Of a DNA stretch of 64,000 bases, positions 17,381 through 25,431 are shown in pieces. The number at the start of each line of letters is the position of its first letter. Position 1 is the first letter of the stretch. The DNA is from Rhodoplanes serenus (GTDB taxonomy: Bacteria > Pseudomonadota > Alphaproteobacteria > Rhizobiales > Xanthobacteraceae). The DNA lies in the NCBI GenBank assembly GCA_009720755.1, contig WNKV01000016.1, positions 62,001 through 126,000 on the forward strand. The letters run 5' to 3'. The translations under genes and the position numbers were made by a program. A model generated the notes under the pieces. That model was not told where the DNA came from and ran no database searches. It saw only the letters and a list, made by a program, of their open reading frames with translations.

Positions 17381-18153
17381 GCGTCGCCGCGCTCCCAGTT
17401 CAGCGCAGCGATGCGCGGATCGGCCGCAAAGGCGTCGCGCCCGAACTCTACCGCCTGGCGCGGGAACTCGCAGAGGGCTTGAACGCCCGAGGCGCTCAAA
17501 CGCATCCGCCAGGTCTGGCGGTCGACCGGCGCTGGCTTGGAGAAGACACGGCACAACATGATCGCCAGATTGCCGCCCTCCGCCGGATCACGAACCGATT
17601 GATAGCGGATCACGTCGGCGTCTGCAGCTCGGGCCGCGTCGGCGAAGGTTTGGCAGTGACTGTAGTCCGTCAGGTCGGTCCAGAGGCCGCTGTCCGCCGA
17701 CAGGGGCTCGGCTGTCAGGTCGAGGAGGCGCGCGGTTGCGACCGTGGCGGAGAAGGCGGTGTATTCCGCCGCATCGGACGGCCATGGCGTGTCCGGCGAC
17801 TCGGCGAAGAACAGGAGCCGATAGAAGGCCATCTCCGCCACGGCGGTGGTGGGGTTCTCGGCCGCATAATAGACCCCGAGCGTGCGTCCGGCCCGCCGGA
17901 AACGGGACCCGTTCGGGTAGACGGCGCCATAGCGGAAGGGGGTCGCCAGCAGGAAGTCGAGATGGCGGCATTCTGGCGGGATCGCCGGCTTGGTCTCGTC
18001 GATCAGGCCTTCCAGCAGCGCCTGCTCGGCGAGCGTATCGGTCAGCTTCAGCGTCGAGACGCGATGCTGGGCTTCGACCAGCCGCCAGCACGCGCCGTCG
18101 AAGCGTCGGAGCTCAGACGAGAGCGCGACGTGCGTCCAGATAGGCGATGACAT
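17377..18153 (-). CDS. RES-family NAD-degrading toxin
   Basis: 258 residues. The RES domain is clear: FRYGAVYPNGSRFRRAG with the conserved arginine, GVYYAAENPTTAVAEMAFYR with tyrosine and glutamate, and VIRYQSVRDPAEGGNLAIM with the conserved serine. RES toxins degrade NAD+ when free of their Xre-type antitoxin. The antitoxin gene lies directly upstream and overlaps by 41 bases. Both run against the phage head-tail operon, so they are probably expressed independently in the lysogen. Confidence 0.9.
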   Translation of the reverse strand: MSSPIWTHVALSSELRRFDGACWRLVEAQHRVSTLKLTDTLAEQALLEGLIDETKPAIPPECRHLDFLLATPFRYGAVYPNGSRFRRAGRTLGVYYAAENPTTAVAEMAFYRLLFFAESPDTPWPSDAAEYTAFSATVATARLLDLTAEPLSADSGLWTDLTDYSHCQTFADAARAADADVIRYQSVRDPAEGGNLAIMLCRVFSKPAPVDRQTWRMRLSASGVQALCEFPRQAVEFGRDAFAADPRIAALNWERGDA

Positions 18154-18493
18154 CGACGAGCCCGCTCACGGTCTGCAGCTTCTCGATCGGACGGGCGTCG
18201 AGGGCGGTATTGGGGTTGGCGAGCCAGGTTGCAGCGACCTTCCGATCGCCGCCCGTGATCGCGTCGAGCGACCGGAACAGGCGCACGAAAAGGACCGCGA
18301 GCTCGAACGGCTTGGTGCCGGGCTCGAGCCCGAACTCGCCGCGCTTCATGCGTGACACCGTCGCCTCGCTGACGCCGATGACGGTGGCGAGGATCCGAGC
18401 GGTGACGGAAAGCTGGTCCGCGGCCCGAATGACGGCCTTGGTGACGACGGCGCCGGCTTCAGGGCGCGCGGCGGCAGACTGAAGGGCGGGCAT
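18113..18493 (-). CDS. Xre/MbcA/ParS-type antitoxin of the RES toxin
   Basis: 126 residues from ATG 18493, with GGAGAGG upstream. The N-terminal Xre-like HTH contains VIGVSEATVSRMKRGEFGL. The C-terminal MbcA/ParS toxin-binding domain has AVLFVRLFRSLDAITGGD and WLANPNTALDARPIEKL. It should bind the RES enzyme and repress the module's own promoter, which must lie in the 58 bases between this gene and the phage gene at 18552. Confidence 0.9.
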   Translation of the reverse strand: MPALQSAAARPEAGAVVTKAVIRAADQLSVTARILATVIGVSEATVSRMKRGEFGLEPGTKPFELAVLFVRLFRSLDAITGGDRKVAATWLANPNTALDARPIEKLQTVSGLVDVIAYLDARRALV

Positions 18494-18551
18494 GGGGCGT
18501 ACCTCTCCAGAAACAATACACCACGAAACTTCCTAAGGAAAGCCTAATCCC

Positions 18552-18863
18552 ATGGATGCGTTCCACGCCGCAAACGATGCTCTCTTCGCGGACCCGAACC
18601 TGTCGGAGCCTGCGATCTGGCGTTCGAACAGCGTGGGCGACGTCCACGTGCGGGTAATCCGCAGGCAGCCGGACGCCGAGGTCGCATTCGGCGGCTCGCG
18701 GGCGCTGGTTCCGACCGTCGTCATCGACGTGCGCCGCAGTGAAGCGCCCGATGTCGCCGAAGGCGACGGCTTCCTCTTCGGCCCCGAGACCTTCCGGGTC
18801 ATCGGCGAACCCACCGGCGACGCGCTCGACCTGATCTGGACCTGCGAGGCGGTGAGGGTGTGA
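18552..18863 (+). CDS. Head-tail attachment protein (gpFII-like)
   Basis: 103 residues, beta-rich, with VGDVHVRVIRRQPDAEV and FRVIGEPTGDALDLIWTCE resembling the head-tail joining proteins that follow the capsid genes. The TGTGA junction and the 4-base distance to the next gene indicate coupling. The call rests on size, predicted strand content and position; sequence similarity to lambda FII is weak by eye. Confidence 0.62.
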   Translation: MDAFHAANDALFADPNLSEPAIWRSNSVGDVHVRVIRRQPDAEVAFGGSRALVPTVVIDVRRSEAPDVAEGDGFLFGPETFRVIGEPTGDALDLIWTCEAVRV

Positions 18864-18867
18864 TCCC

Positions 18868-19491
18868 GTGCGGTTCACGTTCGACTCCACCGATGTACGG
18901 GAGGTCTTTGCCGGCGCGCGAACCGACATCGAGCGCGCCGTCACGGCGGCGATGCGCGACGCCGGGCGCGATCTCACGGCCGCCCTGCGCGCCGATGTCG
19001 TCGGTGCGGGGCTCGGGGAGCGGCTCGCCAGGACGTGGCGCGGCCGGACCTATCCCGAACACGGGACGAGCATGGAGGCGGCGGCCTTCGTCTGGTCGAA
19101 AGCGTCGAAGCTCGTCGATGCTTTCGACCGCGGCGTCACGATCCGCTCGCGCGACGGCTTCTGGCTGGCGATCCCGACGTCGGCGGCGGGCGCCCGCGGG
19201 ATCGGCTCGGGCGGGCGACGTGTGCGGATCACGCCCGGCGGCTGGGAACGCCGCACCGGCATGCGCCTGCGCTTCGTCTATCGCCGCCGGGGGCCGTCGC
19301 TGCTCGTCGCGGACAATGCGCGGCTGAACAAGCGCGGGCTCGCCGCACCGAACCGACGCAAATCCGGACAGGCGACCGTGGTCGTCTTCCTGCTCGTGCC
19401 GCAGGTCCGTCTGCGCAAGCGGCTGAACGTCGACGCCATCGCGCAGCGGCAGGCCGAGCGCGTGCCCTCTCTCATTGCCCGACACGTGTGA
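18868..19491 (+). CDS. Phage head-tail protein, DUF6441-like
   Basis: 207 residues from GTG 18868. The N-terminal helix (ARTDIERAVTAAMRDAGRDLTAALRADV) is followed by basic beta-strand sequence (RIGSG, VRITPGGW, LRFVYRRRGPSLLVADNARLN). I associate this with DUF6441 proteins found between head-tail attachment and tail terminator genes, where lambda has gpZ. It is probably a neck or tail-completion component. The RelE gene begins on the opposite strand 12 bases after its stop. Confidence 0.65.
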   Translation: MRFTFDSTDVREVFAGARTDIERAVTAAMRDAGRDLTAALRADVVGAGLGERLARTWRGRTYPEHGTSMEAAAFVWSKASKLVDAFDRGVTIRSRDGFWLAIPTSAAGARGIGSGGRRVRITPGGWERRTGMRLRFVYRRRGPSLLVADNARLNKRGLAAPNRRKSGQATVVVFLLVPQVRLRKRLNVDAIAQRQAERVPSLIARHV

Positions 19492-19503
19492 GGTGATGCC
19501 GGA

Positions 19504-19794
19504 TCAATCCGTCTTCCGGCGTGCGGCCGTCTTGTAGACGTCGTTGCGCTCGCGCTTGCCGACCGCCACGACCAGAACGACCAACTCCTGATCGCGAACC
19601 TCGTAGACCAGGCGAAATCCGGCACTGCGCAGCTTGATCTTGTAGCGCTCTTTTGCGCCGTGCAAACGAGCGGAAGGGACTTTCGGGTTTTCCAACCGCT
19701 CGGCGAGCTTGGTCTTGAACTGGTCTCGCGTGATGCTGTCGAGCTTGCGCCATTCCTTCAACGCTTCGTCGAGGAAGGCGAGCTCATAGCTCAT
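19504..19794 (-). CDS. RelE/ParE-family toxin
   Basis: 96 residues from ATG 19794, which lies inside the last codons of the antitoxin gene. The fold shows LAFLDEALKEWRKLD, then DQFKTKLAERL, and the strand block YKIKLRSAGFRLVYEV with VVAVGKRERNDVYKTA. RelE toxins are ribosome-dependent mRNA interferases; the conserved basic residues R and K needed for that are present. A longer reading frame extends upstream into the antitoxin gene but starts there in the wrong context. Confidence 0.9.
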   Translation of the reverse strand: MSYELAFLDEALKEWRKLDSITRDQFKTKLAERLENPKVPSARLHGAKERYKIKLRSAGFRLVYEVRDQELVVLVVAVGKRERNDVYKTAARRKTD

Positions 19795-20032
19795 CGAGCG
19801 AGACCTTGTGGATCGCCTGTCCTTCGCGCGCATCCGCAATGGCGTTCAGCTCGAGGTCTTCGAGACGCTCCAGCAGCTCCTCATAGGCCTTGGCCGGGAT
19901 GCAATAGAACGCCGGCTCGTTGCGGTTGAGGATCGCAACGGGGAAGCCTTCGCCGGCGGCAACGGTGCCCATCGGGTTCTTCTTCAGGTCCGAAATGCTG
20001 GCGACCGTGGTGGCATGAACGGTGTGCGCCAT
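19784..20032 (-). CDS. Phd/YefM-family antitoxin
   Basis: 82 residues. The N-terminal DNA-binding part has VASISDLKKNPMGTVAAGEGFPVAILNRN, and the C-terminal helix binds the toxin. It overlaps the toxin gene by 11 bases, the usual antitoxin-first order. Upstream on the minus strand, TTTAGGG occurs twice 12 bases apart (complement at 20056-20062 and 20068-20074) next to an AT-rich CATAAAAT; these are likely operator and promoter elements for autoregulation. Confidence 0.9.
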   Translation of the reverse strand: MAHTVHATTVASISDLKKNPMGTVAAGEGFPVAILNRNEPAFYCIPAKAYEELLERLEDLELNAIADAREGQAIHKVSLDEL

Positions 20033-20133
20033 GGTGACGGCTCCATTTTATGGCACCCTAAATAGCCCCCTAAACCGGTCTTTTCAAGGCCCCACCGCAA
20101 GGGCCGGACCGACACCATGACCGGACCGAGACC

Positions 20134-20568
20134 ATGACATCGAAGCGGGAAGCGGTCCTCGACGCCGTCCGTGCGCTGATCGCCGGCGCGCTGCCGAATG
20201 CCGAGGTGAAGCGCAACCTCGCCAAGCCCGAGCGCATTCCGCCGGGCGGCCTCGTCGTGATCCGCGACGGCGACCCGGGCGAGCCCGAGGTCACGCTGTC
20301 GCCGGTCTCCTATCTCTACACGCATCGCATCGCCGTCGAGATCGCGGCCTTCGAGAGCGCGACGCTGACCCGCGAGCAGGTCCTCGACGGCATGCTCGGC
20401 GCGATCGGCGCCGCGATCGCCGCCGACCGCCGGCTCGGCGGTCTCGCGGACTGGATCGAAGCCGAAGCGCCGGTGTCGGACGACGCCGAGACGCAGGGCG
20501 CGCTGCCGGCGCGCACCGCCGAGTTTGCGATCGTCGCCGTCTACGCCACGGCCGATCCTCTGACCTGA
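20134..20568 (+). CDS. Tail terminator-like protein
   Basis: 144 residues from ATG 20134. The sequence REAVLDAVRALIAGALPNAEVKRN followed by SPVSYLYTHRIAVEIAAFE, and ending VYATADPLT, fits small alpha/beta tail terminator (gpU-like) proteins that precede the tail tube gene. Homologues are sometimes mislabelled acyl-CoA transferase. It resumes the phage operon after the RelE/Phd module. Function by position and general fold. Confidence 0.68.
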   Translation: MTSKREAVLDAVRALIAGALPNAEVKRNLAKPERIPPGGLVVIRDGDPGEPEVTLSPVSYLYTHRIAVEIAAFESATLTREQVLDGMLGAIGAAIAADRRLGGLADWIEAEAPVSDDAETQGALPARTAEFAIVAVYATADPLT

Positions 20569-20586
20569 CGCACAGGAGACACCAGC

Positions 20587-21837
20587 ATGGCCCGCGCCCG
20601 CGGCGCGAACGCCACCCTCGCGGCGGCGTTCGAGAGCACCTATGGCACCCCGCCAGCGTCCGGCTTCCGCCGGATGCCGTTCGTCTCGTGCAACATCGGC
20701 GAGGAGCAGGGGCTGATCGAAAGCGATCTGCTCGGCTTCGGCCGCGAGCCGCAGACGCCGACCTACGATGTCGTGACCAACACGGGCGAGATCGTGGTGC
20801 CGGTCGACGTGCGCAACATCGGCCTGTGGCTGCGCGGCCTGATGGGCGCCCCGGCGACCGCCGCCGCGGTCGCGGCGACCGGCACGATCGCGCTGGCGGC
20901 GAACCTCGTCGCCGGCGACAGCGTCACGGTGGACGGCACGGCGTTCACCGCGGTCGCATCCGGCGCCACCGGCAACCAGTTCAACCTCGGCGGCACGGCC
21001 GCGCTGACCGCCACCAATCTCGCCGCCAAGATCGATCCCCTGGCGACCGTCGCCGCGGCTGCCGTCGGCGCCGTCATCACCGTCACGGCGTCGGCGCTCG
21101 GCCCTGCCGGCAACGCCATCACGCTGGCGATCAGCGCGCCGACACGCGTCACGCTGTCGGGCGCGACGCTCGTAGGCGGGGCGAACACCCACACCTGGAA
21201 CTCCGGTGCCCAGACGCTGCCCTCGCTCGCGCTGGAGGTCCAGCTGCCCGACGTGCCCTTCTTCGGGATGACCTATGGGGCCCGTATCAACAGCTTCCAG
21301 GTCCAGGCGCAGCGGTCGGGGCTGCTCTCCGCCTCGCTCGCCGTGCTGGCGCAAGGCGAGACGGTCGCCGCGGCGGCCGCCGCCGGCACGCTGGTGACCG
21401 ACCACGTGCTCGAACGCTTCGGCCAGTTCCAGGGCGAGGTGCGGCGCAACACCGTCGCTCTCGGCAACGTGGTGTCGGCCGAACTGACCTACGCCAACAA
21501 TCTCGACCCCGTCGAGGTGATCCGCACCGACGGACGGATCGCGGACTGCGATCCCGGCATCCTCGCGGTCACCGGAACCGTCACGACCCGCTTCGAGGAT
21601 CGGACCCTGCTCGATCAGGCGACCAACCGCCAGCCCTGCGAGCTTCAGTTCCGCTGGACCGCGGGCGCCGGTGCCTCGCTCGTCTGGACCTTGCATCGCG
21701 TGTTCCTGCCGCGCGGCGACCGGCAGATCCAGGGGCCGGGCGGCATTCAGGTTCCGGCCGCATTCCAGGCCGCCGTCGACCCGGTGCTCGGCCGCGCGGC
21801 GACCTGCGTCCTCACCAACGACGTGGCGTCCTACTGA
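20587..21837 (+). CDS. Major tail tube protein with inserted domain
   Basis: 416 residues from ATG 20587, AGGAGA upstream. N- and C-terminal parts (SFRRMPFVSCNIGEEQG-like start, SFQVQAQRSGLLSASLAVLAQGE, EGPGGIQVPAAFQAAVDPVLGRA-like end) match phage tail tube proteins. Residues about 90-200 carry an extra beta-rich, alanine- and threonine-rich module (GDSVTVDGTAFTAVASGATGNQFNLGG) that also occurs in other tail proteins and probably decorates the outside of the tube. Confidence 0.85.
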   Translation: MARARGANATLAAAFESTYGTPPASGFRRMPFVSCNIGEEQGLIESDLLGFGREPQTPTYDVVTNTGEIVVPVDVRNIGLWLRGLMGAPATAAAVAATGTIALAANLVAGDSVTVDGTAFTAVASGATGNQFNLGGTAALTATNLAAKIDPLATVAAAAVGAVITVTASALGPAGNAITLAISAPTRVTLSGATLVGGANTHTWNSGAQTLPSLALEVQLPDVPFFGMTYGARINSFQVQAQRSGLLSASLAVLAQGETVAAAAAAGTLVTDHVLERFGQFQGEVRRNTVALGNVVSAELTYANNLDPVEVIRTDGRIADCDPGILAVTGTVTTRFEDRTLLDQATNRQPCELQFRWTAGAGASLVWTLHRVFLPRGDRQIQGPGGIQVPAAFQAAVDPVLGRAATCVLTNDVASY

Positions 21838-21852
21838 TCGGAGACCGACGGC

Positions 21853-22293
21853 ATGATCCGGCTGAACCTCTCACGCGAGCCGCGCTGGCTCGACCTCGGG
21901 CACGGCGTGCGCGTGCAGGTCGATCCGCTGACCTCGGCCGTTCTGATGGCGGCACGATCCGATCTGCGCGAGAGCCTGCCCGAAGACGGCTCGATCGCCG
22001 GGCACGCTGCCGCGGTGGCCCTGGTGAAGGCGATCGCCCGCATCGGCATCCGGGATTGGGAGGGTGTCGGCGACACCGACGGCATTCCCGTGCCGCCGAC
22101 CCCCGAGCGGATCGATGCGCTCCTGGACCTGCCGCCGCTCTACGACGCCTTCGAGCGCGACCATGTCGGCCCGGCGCTGCTGCTGGCCGACGAAAAAAAC
22201 GCATTCGCGCCCTCGCCGAATGGCACTTCGGCGGGGGCGACGGATACTGCCGCGCCTGCCCCGGGCGGTGCGCGGAGTGCCCCTACGACGTGA
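21853..22293 (+). CDS. Tail assembly chaperone G-like protein (0-frame product)
   Basis: 146 residues. It follows the tail tube gene and precedes the tape measure gene, the position of lambda gpG. The helical first 115 residues are followed by a short alanine/proline tail read only when ribosomes stay in frame. At codons 115-116 it carries the slippery sequence A-AAA-AAC, and a -1 shift there gives the longer GT form. gpG-type proteins coat the tape measure protein during tail assembly. Confidence 0.85.
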   Translation: MIRLNLSREPRWLDLGHGVRVQVDPLTSAVLMAARSDLRESLPEDGSIAGHAAAVALVKAIARIGIRDWEGVGDTDGIPVPPTPERIDALLDLPPLYDAFERDHVGPALLLADEKNAFAPSPNGTSAGATDTAAPAPGGARSAPTT

Positions 22294-22523
22294 ACGCGCC
22301 GAAGACGCTCGAGGGCTGGCAGGCCTGGGGCCTGCTGCGGTCCGCCACCGGCCAGGTCCGGACGGCCGGGCTCGCCGTCATCGGGCTCGACATCGGCGCG
22401 CTGCTCGCGCTTGGGCGAGCCGCCGGCGCCTGCACCGTGACGCTCGCAGAAGTGCTGCCGGCGGTCGAGGACGCGGTGGTGCACGGCCTCAATGCGCAGC
22501 TGCGGGACATGAGAGATGGCTGA
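21853..22523 (+). CDS. Tail assembly chaperone GT, -1 frameshift product
   Basis: Joining 21853-22199 to 22199-22523 by a -1 shift at 22194-22200 gives a protein of about 223 residues. The extension contains a cysteine-rich stretch (CRACPGRCAECPYD), then a helical region with WQAWGLLRSATGQVR and LALGRAAGACTVTLAEVLPAVEDAVVHGL. The T extension of such chaperones recruits tail tube subunits. Its stop (22521-22523) overlaps the tape measure start at 22516, which supports it being translated. The cysteines suggest zinc binding, unlike lambda gpT. Confidence 0.85.
22194..22239 (+). promoter_or_regulatory. -1 programmed ribosomal frameshift signal
   Basis: The slippery heptamer A-AAA-AAC occupies 22194-22200 in the correct phase. 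After a 7-base spacer, a 13-bp stem (22208-22220 with 22227-22239, one G-T pair) closes a 6-base loop. Heptamer, spacer and stem match the standard -1 frameshift design. The -1 frame is open from here to the start of the next gene. Confidence 0.88.
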
Positions 22524-24780
22524 ACGGCAGGTCTCGGTCCGCCTCGCCGTCATCGACGGCGGCAAGGCGAAGGCCGAGCTGCGCGCGGTCGGCGACGAGG
22601 GCGAGCGTGCGCTCCAGCGCATCGGCGACGCCACGACGGCCACCAATACCAAGCTGCGCGTCGTCAGTGCCGTGACGCAGGAGGCGCGCGGGCGCCTCGA
22701 CGAGATGGCCTCCAACGTCGGGCTCGCCGGCGTCGCGCTGCGCGGGCTCGGGCCGGCCGGGCTCGTCGCTGCGGCCGGGATCGGGGCCGTGTCGCTCGCG
22801 CTGACGGCCGGCCTGCGCGAGTCGGCGGAAGCCGAGAAGGTCCAGGCGCGGCTCGAAGGCGTGCTGAAGGCGACCGGCTTCGCGGCCGGGCTGACCGGTC
22901 AGGAAATCTCCAACCTCGCGGACGAGATCGAAGGCTACAGCCTCGCGACCGCCGAGAGCGTCAAGGAGGCGGCCGGCATCCTGGCGACGTTCCGCTCGGT
23001 GTCGGGCGACACCTTCACGCGGGCGATCCAGCTCGCGCAGGACCTGTCGGCGGTGTTCGGCCAGTCGCTCGCCGCGTCGGCGACCCAGCTCGGCAAGGCA
23101 CTGGAAGACCCCGAGCAGGGGCTCACGGCGCTCCGCCGCGTCGGCGTCTCGTTCACCGACGTGCAGAAGGCGATGATCGCCGAGATGACGCGGCTCGGCG
23201 ATGCCGCCGGCGCGCAGAAGGCGATCCTCGACGCGCTCGAAAGCCAAGTCGGCGGCGCCGGGCGGGCCGAAGGCAGCGGGCTCTCGGGCGCCTTCTTCCG
23301 GGCTTCCGACGCCGTCGGCGACCTCCTGAAGAAGTTCGCGCTCGTCACCGGCACGCACGATGCCGTGCGCGCCGCGCTCGACAACATCGCCAAGGGGGCG
23401 CAACGCCTCACCTCCGCGCTCGATACCGCCGACATCGGCCGGCAGGTGGTCGAGGCGAACCGACAGCTTCTCGACGCGCAGAAACAGCTCGACGACGCAC
23501 GGGCGACCGCGCGGGAGACCGGGCTCGATGTCGACCGCGCCCTCGCCGAGGCGTGGCAGCGCGAGGTGGACCGGCTCAGCGGCCGGGTCGACAACCTGAT
23601 CGCGCAGGGCCGGGCCGAGGTCGAGGCCGTCGACGCGGCTCGCGCGGGCGCCCAGACGGCGCAGGACGAGCGGCGCCGCGACACGCTGAAGGGCATCGTC
23701 GCGGAGATCGAGAAGGCCGGGCAGGCCTATGAGAGCCTGCCGGAGAAGATCGCGCGCGTGCGCGCCGAGGAGGAGCGCCGGCGCGAGCAGATCAGGGCGA
23801 CGCTGCTGCCCGACGGCGCGAACCGGGCCGAGATCGACGCCGCGCTCGCCGCGTCCCGGAACCTCGAAGGCGAGCGCATCGCCGCGTTGGAGAAGAGCGC
23901 CGGGAAGACCGACGAAGCGCGCGAGGCGGAGCGCAAGCGCAAGCAGGTTCTCGAAGAGGCGAACAAGGTCGTCGAGGCGACCCGGACGGCTTCGGAGAAG
24001 TACGCGACGGAGATCGAGAAGCTGAACCGGCTGCTCGCGTCCGGGGCGATCGACCAGGAGACCTATGCGCGGGCCGTCGCGAACGCCCGCGAGGAGATGG
24101 CGAAGGGCGAGAAGGCGGCACTGGCCAAGGCGACCGATGCCGGCTCGGGCGTGCGGCGCGCCATCACGAGCTACATGGAGGACGTGAGCAACGCCGCCAA
24201 GCTGGCCGAGCAGGCCACCACGAACGCGCTTCGACACGTCGAGGACGCCATCGTGAAGATGGTGACCACCGGCAAGTTCGAGTGGAAGAGCCTCGTCGAT
24301 TCGATCGTCGCCGATCTCGTCCGGCTTCAGGCCCGCCAGCTCGTCGGCAGCCTCGCGTCCGGATTGTTCGGCGGGAGCGGTGGGGGTGGCCTGTTGGCCG
24401 GCCTGTTCGGCGGCGGCTCGTCGCCCGGGCCGGTCGCCTCCGCCAACCAGATATTCGGTTCGCCGATCTATCATGGCGGCGGTCTGGTCGGCGACCCGGC
24501 ACCGGGCCGGCTCGTTCCGGCCGGTCTGTTCCGCGCGGCGCCGCGCTTCCACGACGGCGCTTATCTGCGGCCGGACGAGGTGCCGGCGATCCTCCAGCGC
24601 GGCGAGCGCGTGCTGTCGCGCACCGAGACGGCCGCCATGGCGGTCCGCGAGCAGCGCGGCGTGCCGGTCGTCCTGACCTTCAACGTGACGACGCCGGACG
24701 CCGGCTCGTTCCGCCGTGCGCAGGGGCAGATCACCGCCGAGATGGCCGCGGCGCTCGAACGCGCCAGACGGAACCTGTGA
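22516..24780 (+). CDS. Tail tape measure protein
   Basis: 754 residues. Hydrophobic glycine/alanine stretch near residues 75-100 (GLRGLGPAGLVAAAGIGAVSLALTA), followed by the conserved helical block (LATFRSVSGDTFTRAIQLAQDLSAVFGQSL, ATQLGKALEDPEQGLTALRRVGVSFT), long coiled coils at about 300-560, and a glycine-rich end with the FHDGAYLRPDEVPAILQRGERVLSRTE motif typical of lambda gpH-like proteins. Its length sets tail length; a 754-residue protein suggests a tail of roughly 110 nm on the usual scaling. It starts 8 bases before the GT stop. Confidence 0.92.
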   Translation: MAERQVSVRLAVIDGGKAKAELRAVGDEGERALQRIGDATTATNTKLRVVSAVTQEARGRLDEMASNVGLAGVALRGLGPAGLVAAAGIGAVSLALTAGLRESAEAEKVQARLEGVLKATGFAAGLTGQEISNLADEIEGYSLATAESVKEAAGILATFRSVSGDTFTRAIQLAQDLSAVFGQSLAASATQLGKALEDPEQGLTALRRVGVSFTDVQKAMIAEMTRLGDAAGAQKAILDALESQVGGAGRAEGSGLSGAFFRASDAVGDLLKKFALVTGTHDAVRAALDNIAKGAQRLTSALDTADIGRQVVEANRQLLDAQKQLDDARATARETGLDVDRALAEAWQREVDRLSGRVDNLIAQGRAEVEAVDAARAGAQTAQDERRRDTLKGIVAEIEKAGQAYESLPEKIARVRAEEERRREQIRATLLPDGANRAEIDAALAASRNLEGERIAALEKSAGKTDEAREAERKRKQVLEEANKVVEATRTASEKYATEIEKLNRLLASGAIDQETYARAVANAREEMAKGEKAALAKATDAGSGVRRAITSYMEDVSNAAKLAEQATTNALRHVEDAIVKMVTTGKFEWKSLVDSIVADLVRLQARQLVGSLASGLFGGSGGGGLLAGLFGGGSSPGPVASANQIFGSPIYHGGGLVGDPAPGRLVPAGLFRAAPRFHDGAYLRPDEVPAILQRGERVLSRTETAAMAVREQRGVPVVLTFNVTTPDAGSFRRAQGQITAEMAAALERARRNL

Positions 24781-24790
24781 GGGGCGACCG

Positions 24791-25372
24791 GTGAGCTTCC
24801 ACGATGTCTCGTTCCCGGACGCGATCGCGCGCGGCGCGACCGGTGGCCCGGAATACTCGACCGACGTGGTGATGGTCGCGTCCGGGTTCGAGCAGCGCAA
24901 CGTCAACTGGGCGGCGGCGCGCGCCCGCTACGACATCTCGACCGGCATCCGCACCCGCGAGCAGATGGCCGAGGTGATCGCGTTCTTCCGGGCCCGCAAG
25001 GGCCGCGCCTACGGCTTCCGGTTCCGCGACTGGGGCGACTTCGAGGCGGTCGACCAGACCTGTCAGGTCGTGAGCACCACGGCGTTCCAGCTGGTGAAGC
25101 GCTATCCGTCCGGTCCGGTCCAGGAGGTTCGCACGATCACGAGGCCGGTGCCCGGTACGGTGATCGTGAAGGTCGACGGCGTCGTCGTTACCCCGACGAT
25201 CGACCATGCCACCGGCCGGCTGACCTTCGGCGTGGCACCCGCGGCGACGCCGGTCGCGAGCTTCCAGTTCGACGTGCCGGTGCGCTTCGACACCGACCAC
25301 CTTCAGGTCGTCAACGCCGCCTATCACCTGCAGAACGTCCAGTCGATCCCGCTGGTCGAGATCCGCGCGTGA
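24791..25372 (+). CDS. GTA gp12-like distal tail protein (DUF2460)
   Basis: 193 residues from GTG 24791. It contains FHDVSFPDAIARGATGGPEYSTDVV, RNVNWAAARARYDIS, and FFRARKGRAYGFRFRDWGDF, the hallmark of the TIGR02217/DUF2460 family, equivalent to Rhodobacter GTA gp12. It forms the distal tail disc. The next genes are the gp13, gp14 and gp15 equivalents in the same order as in GTA clusters. Confidence 0.92.
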   Translation: MSFHDVSFPDAIARGATGGPEYSTDVVMVASGFEQRNVNWAAARARYDISTGIRTREQMAEVIAFFRARKGRAYGFRFRDWGDFEAVDQTCQVVSTTAFQLVKRYPSGPVQEVRTITRPVPGTVIVKVDGVVVTPTIDHATGRLTFGVAPAATPVASFQFDVPVRFDTDHLQVVNAAYHLQNVQSIPLVEIRA

Positions 25373-25431
25373 TCCCGAGACGTGGCCTCCGGTTCTCGGA
25401 CAAGATCACGCGCCAACCAAAGCTGACCCTC

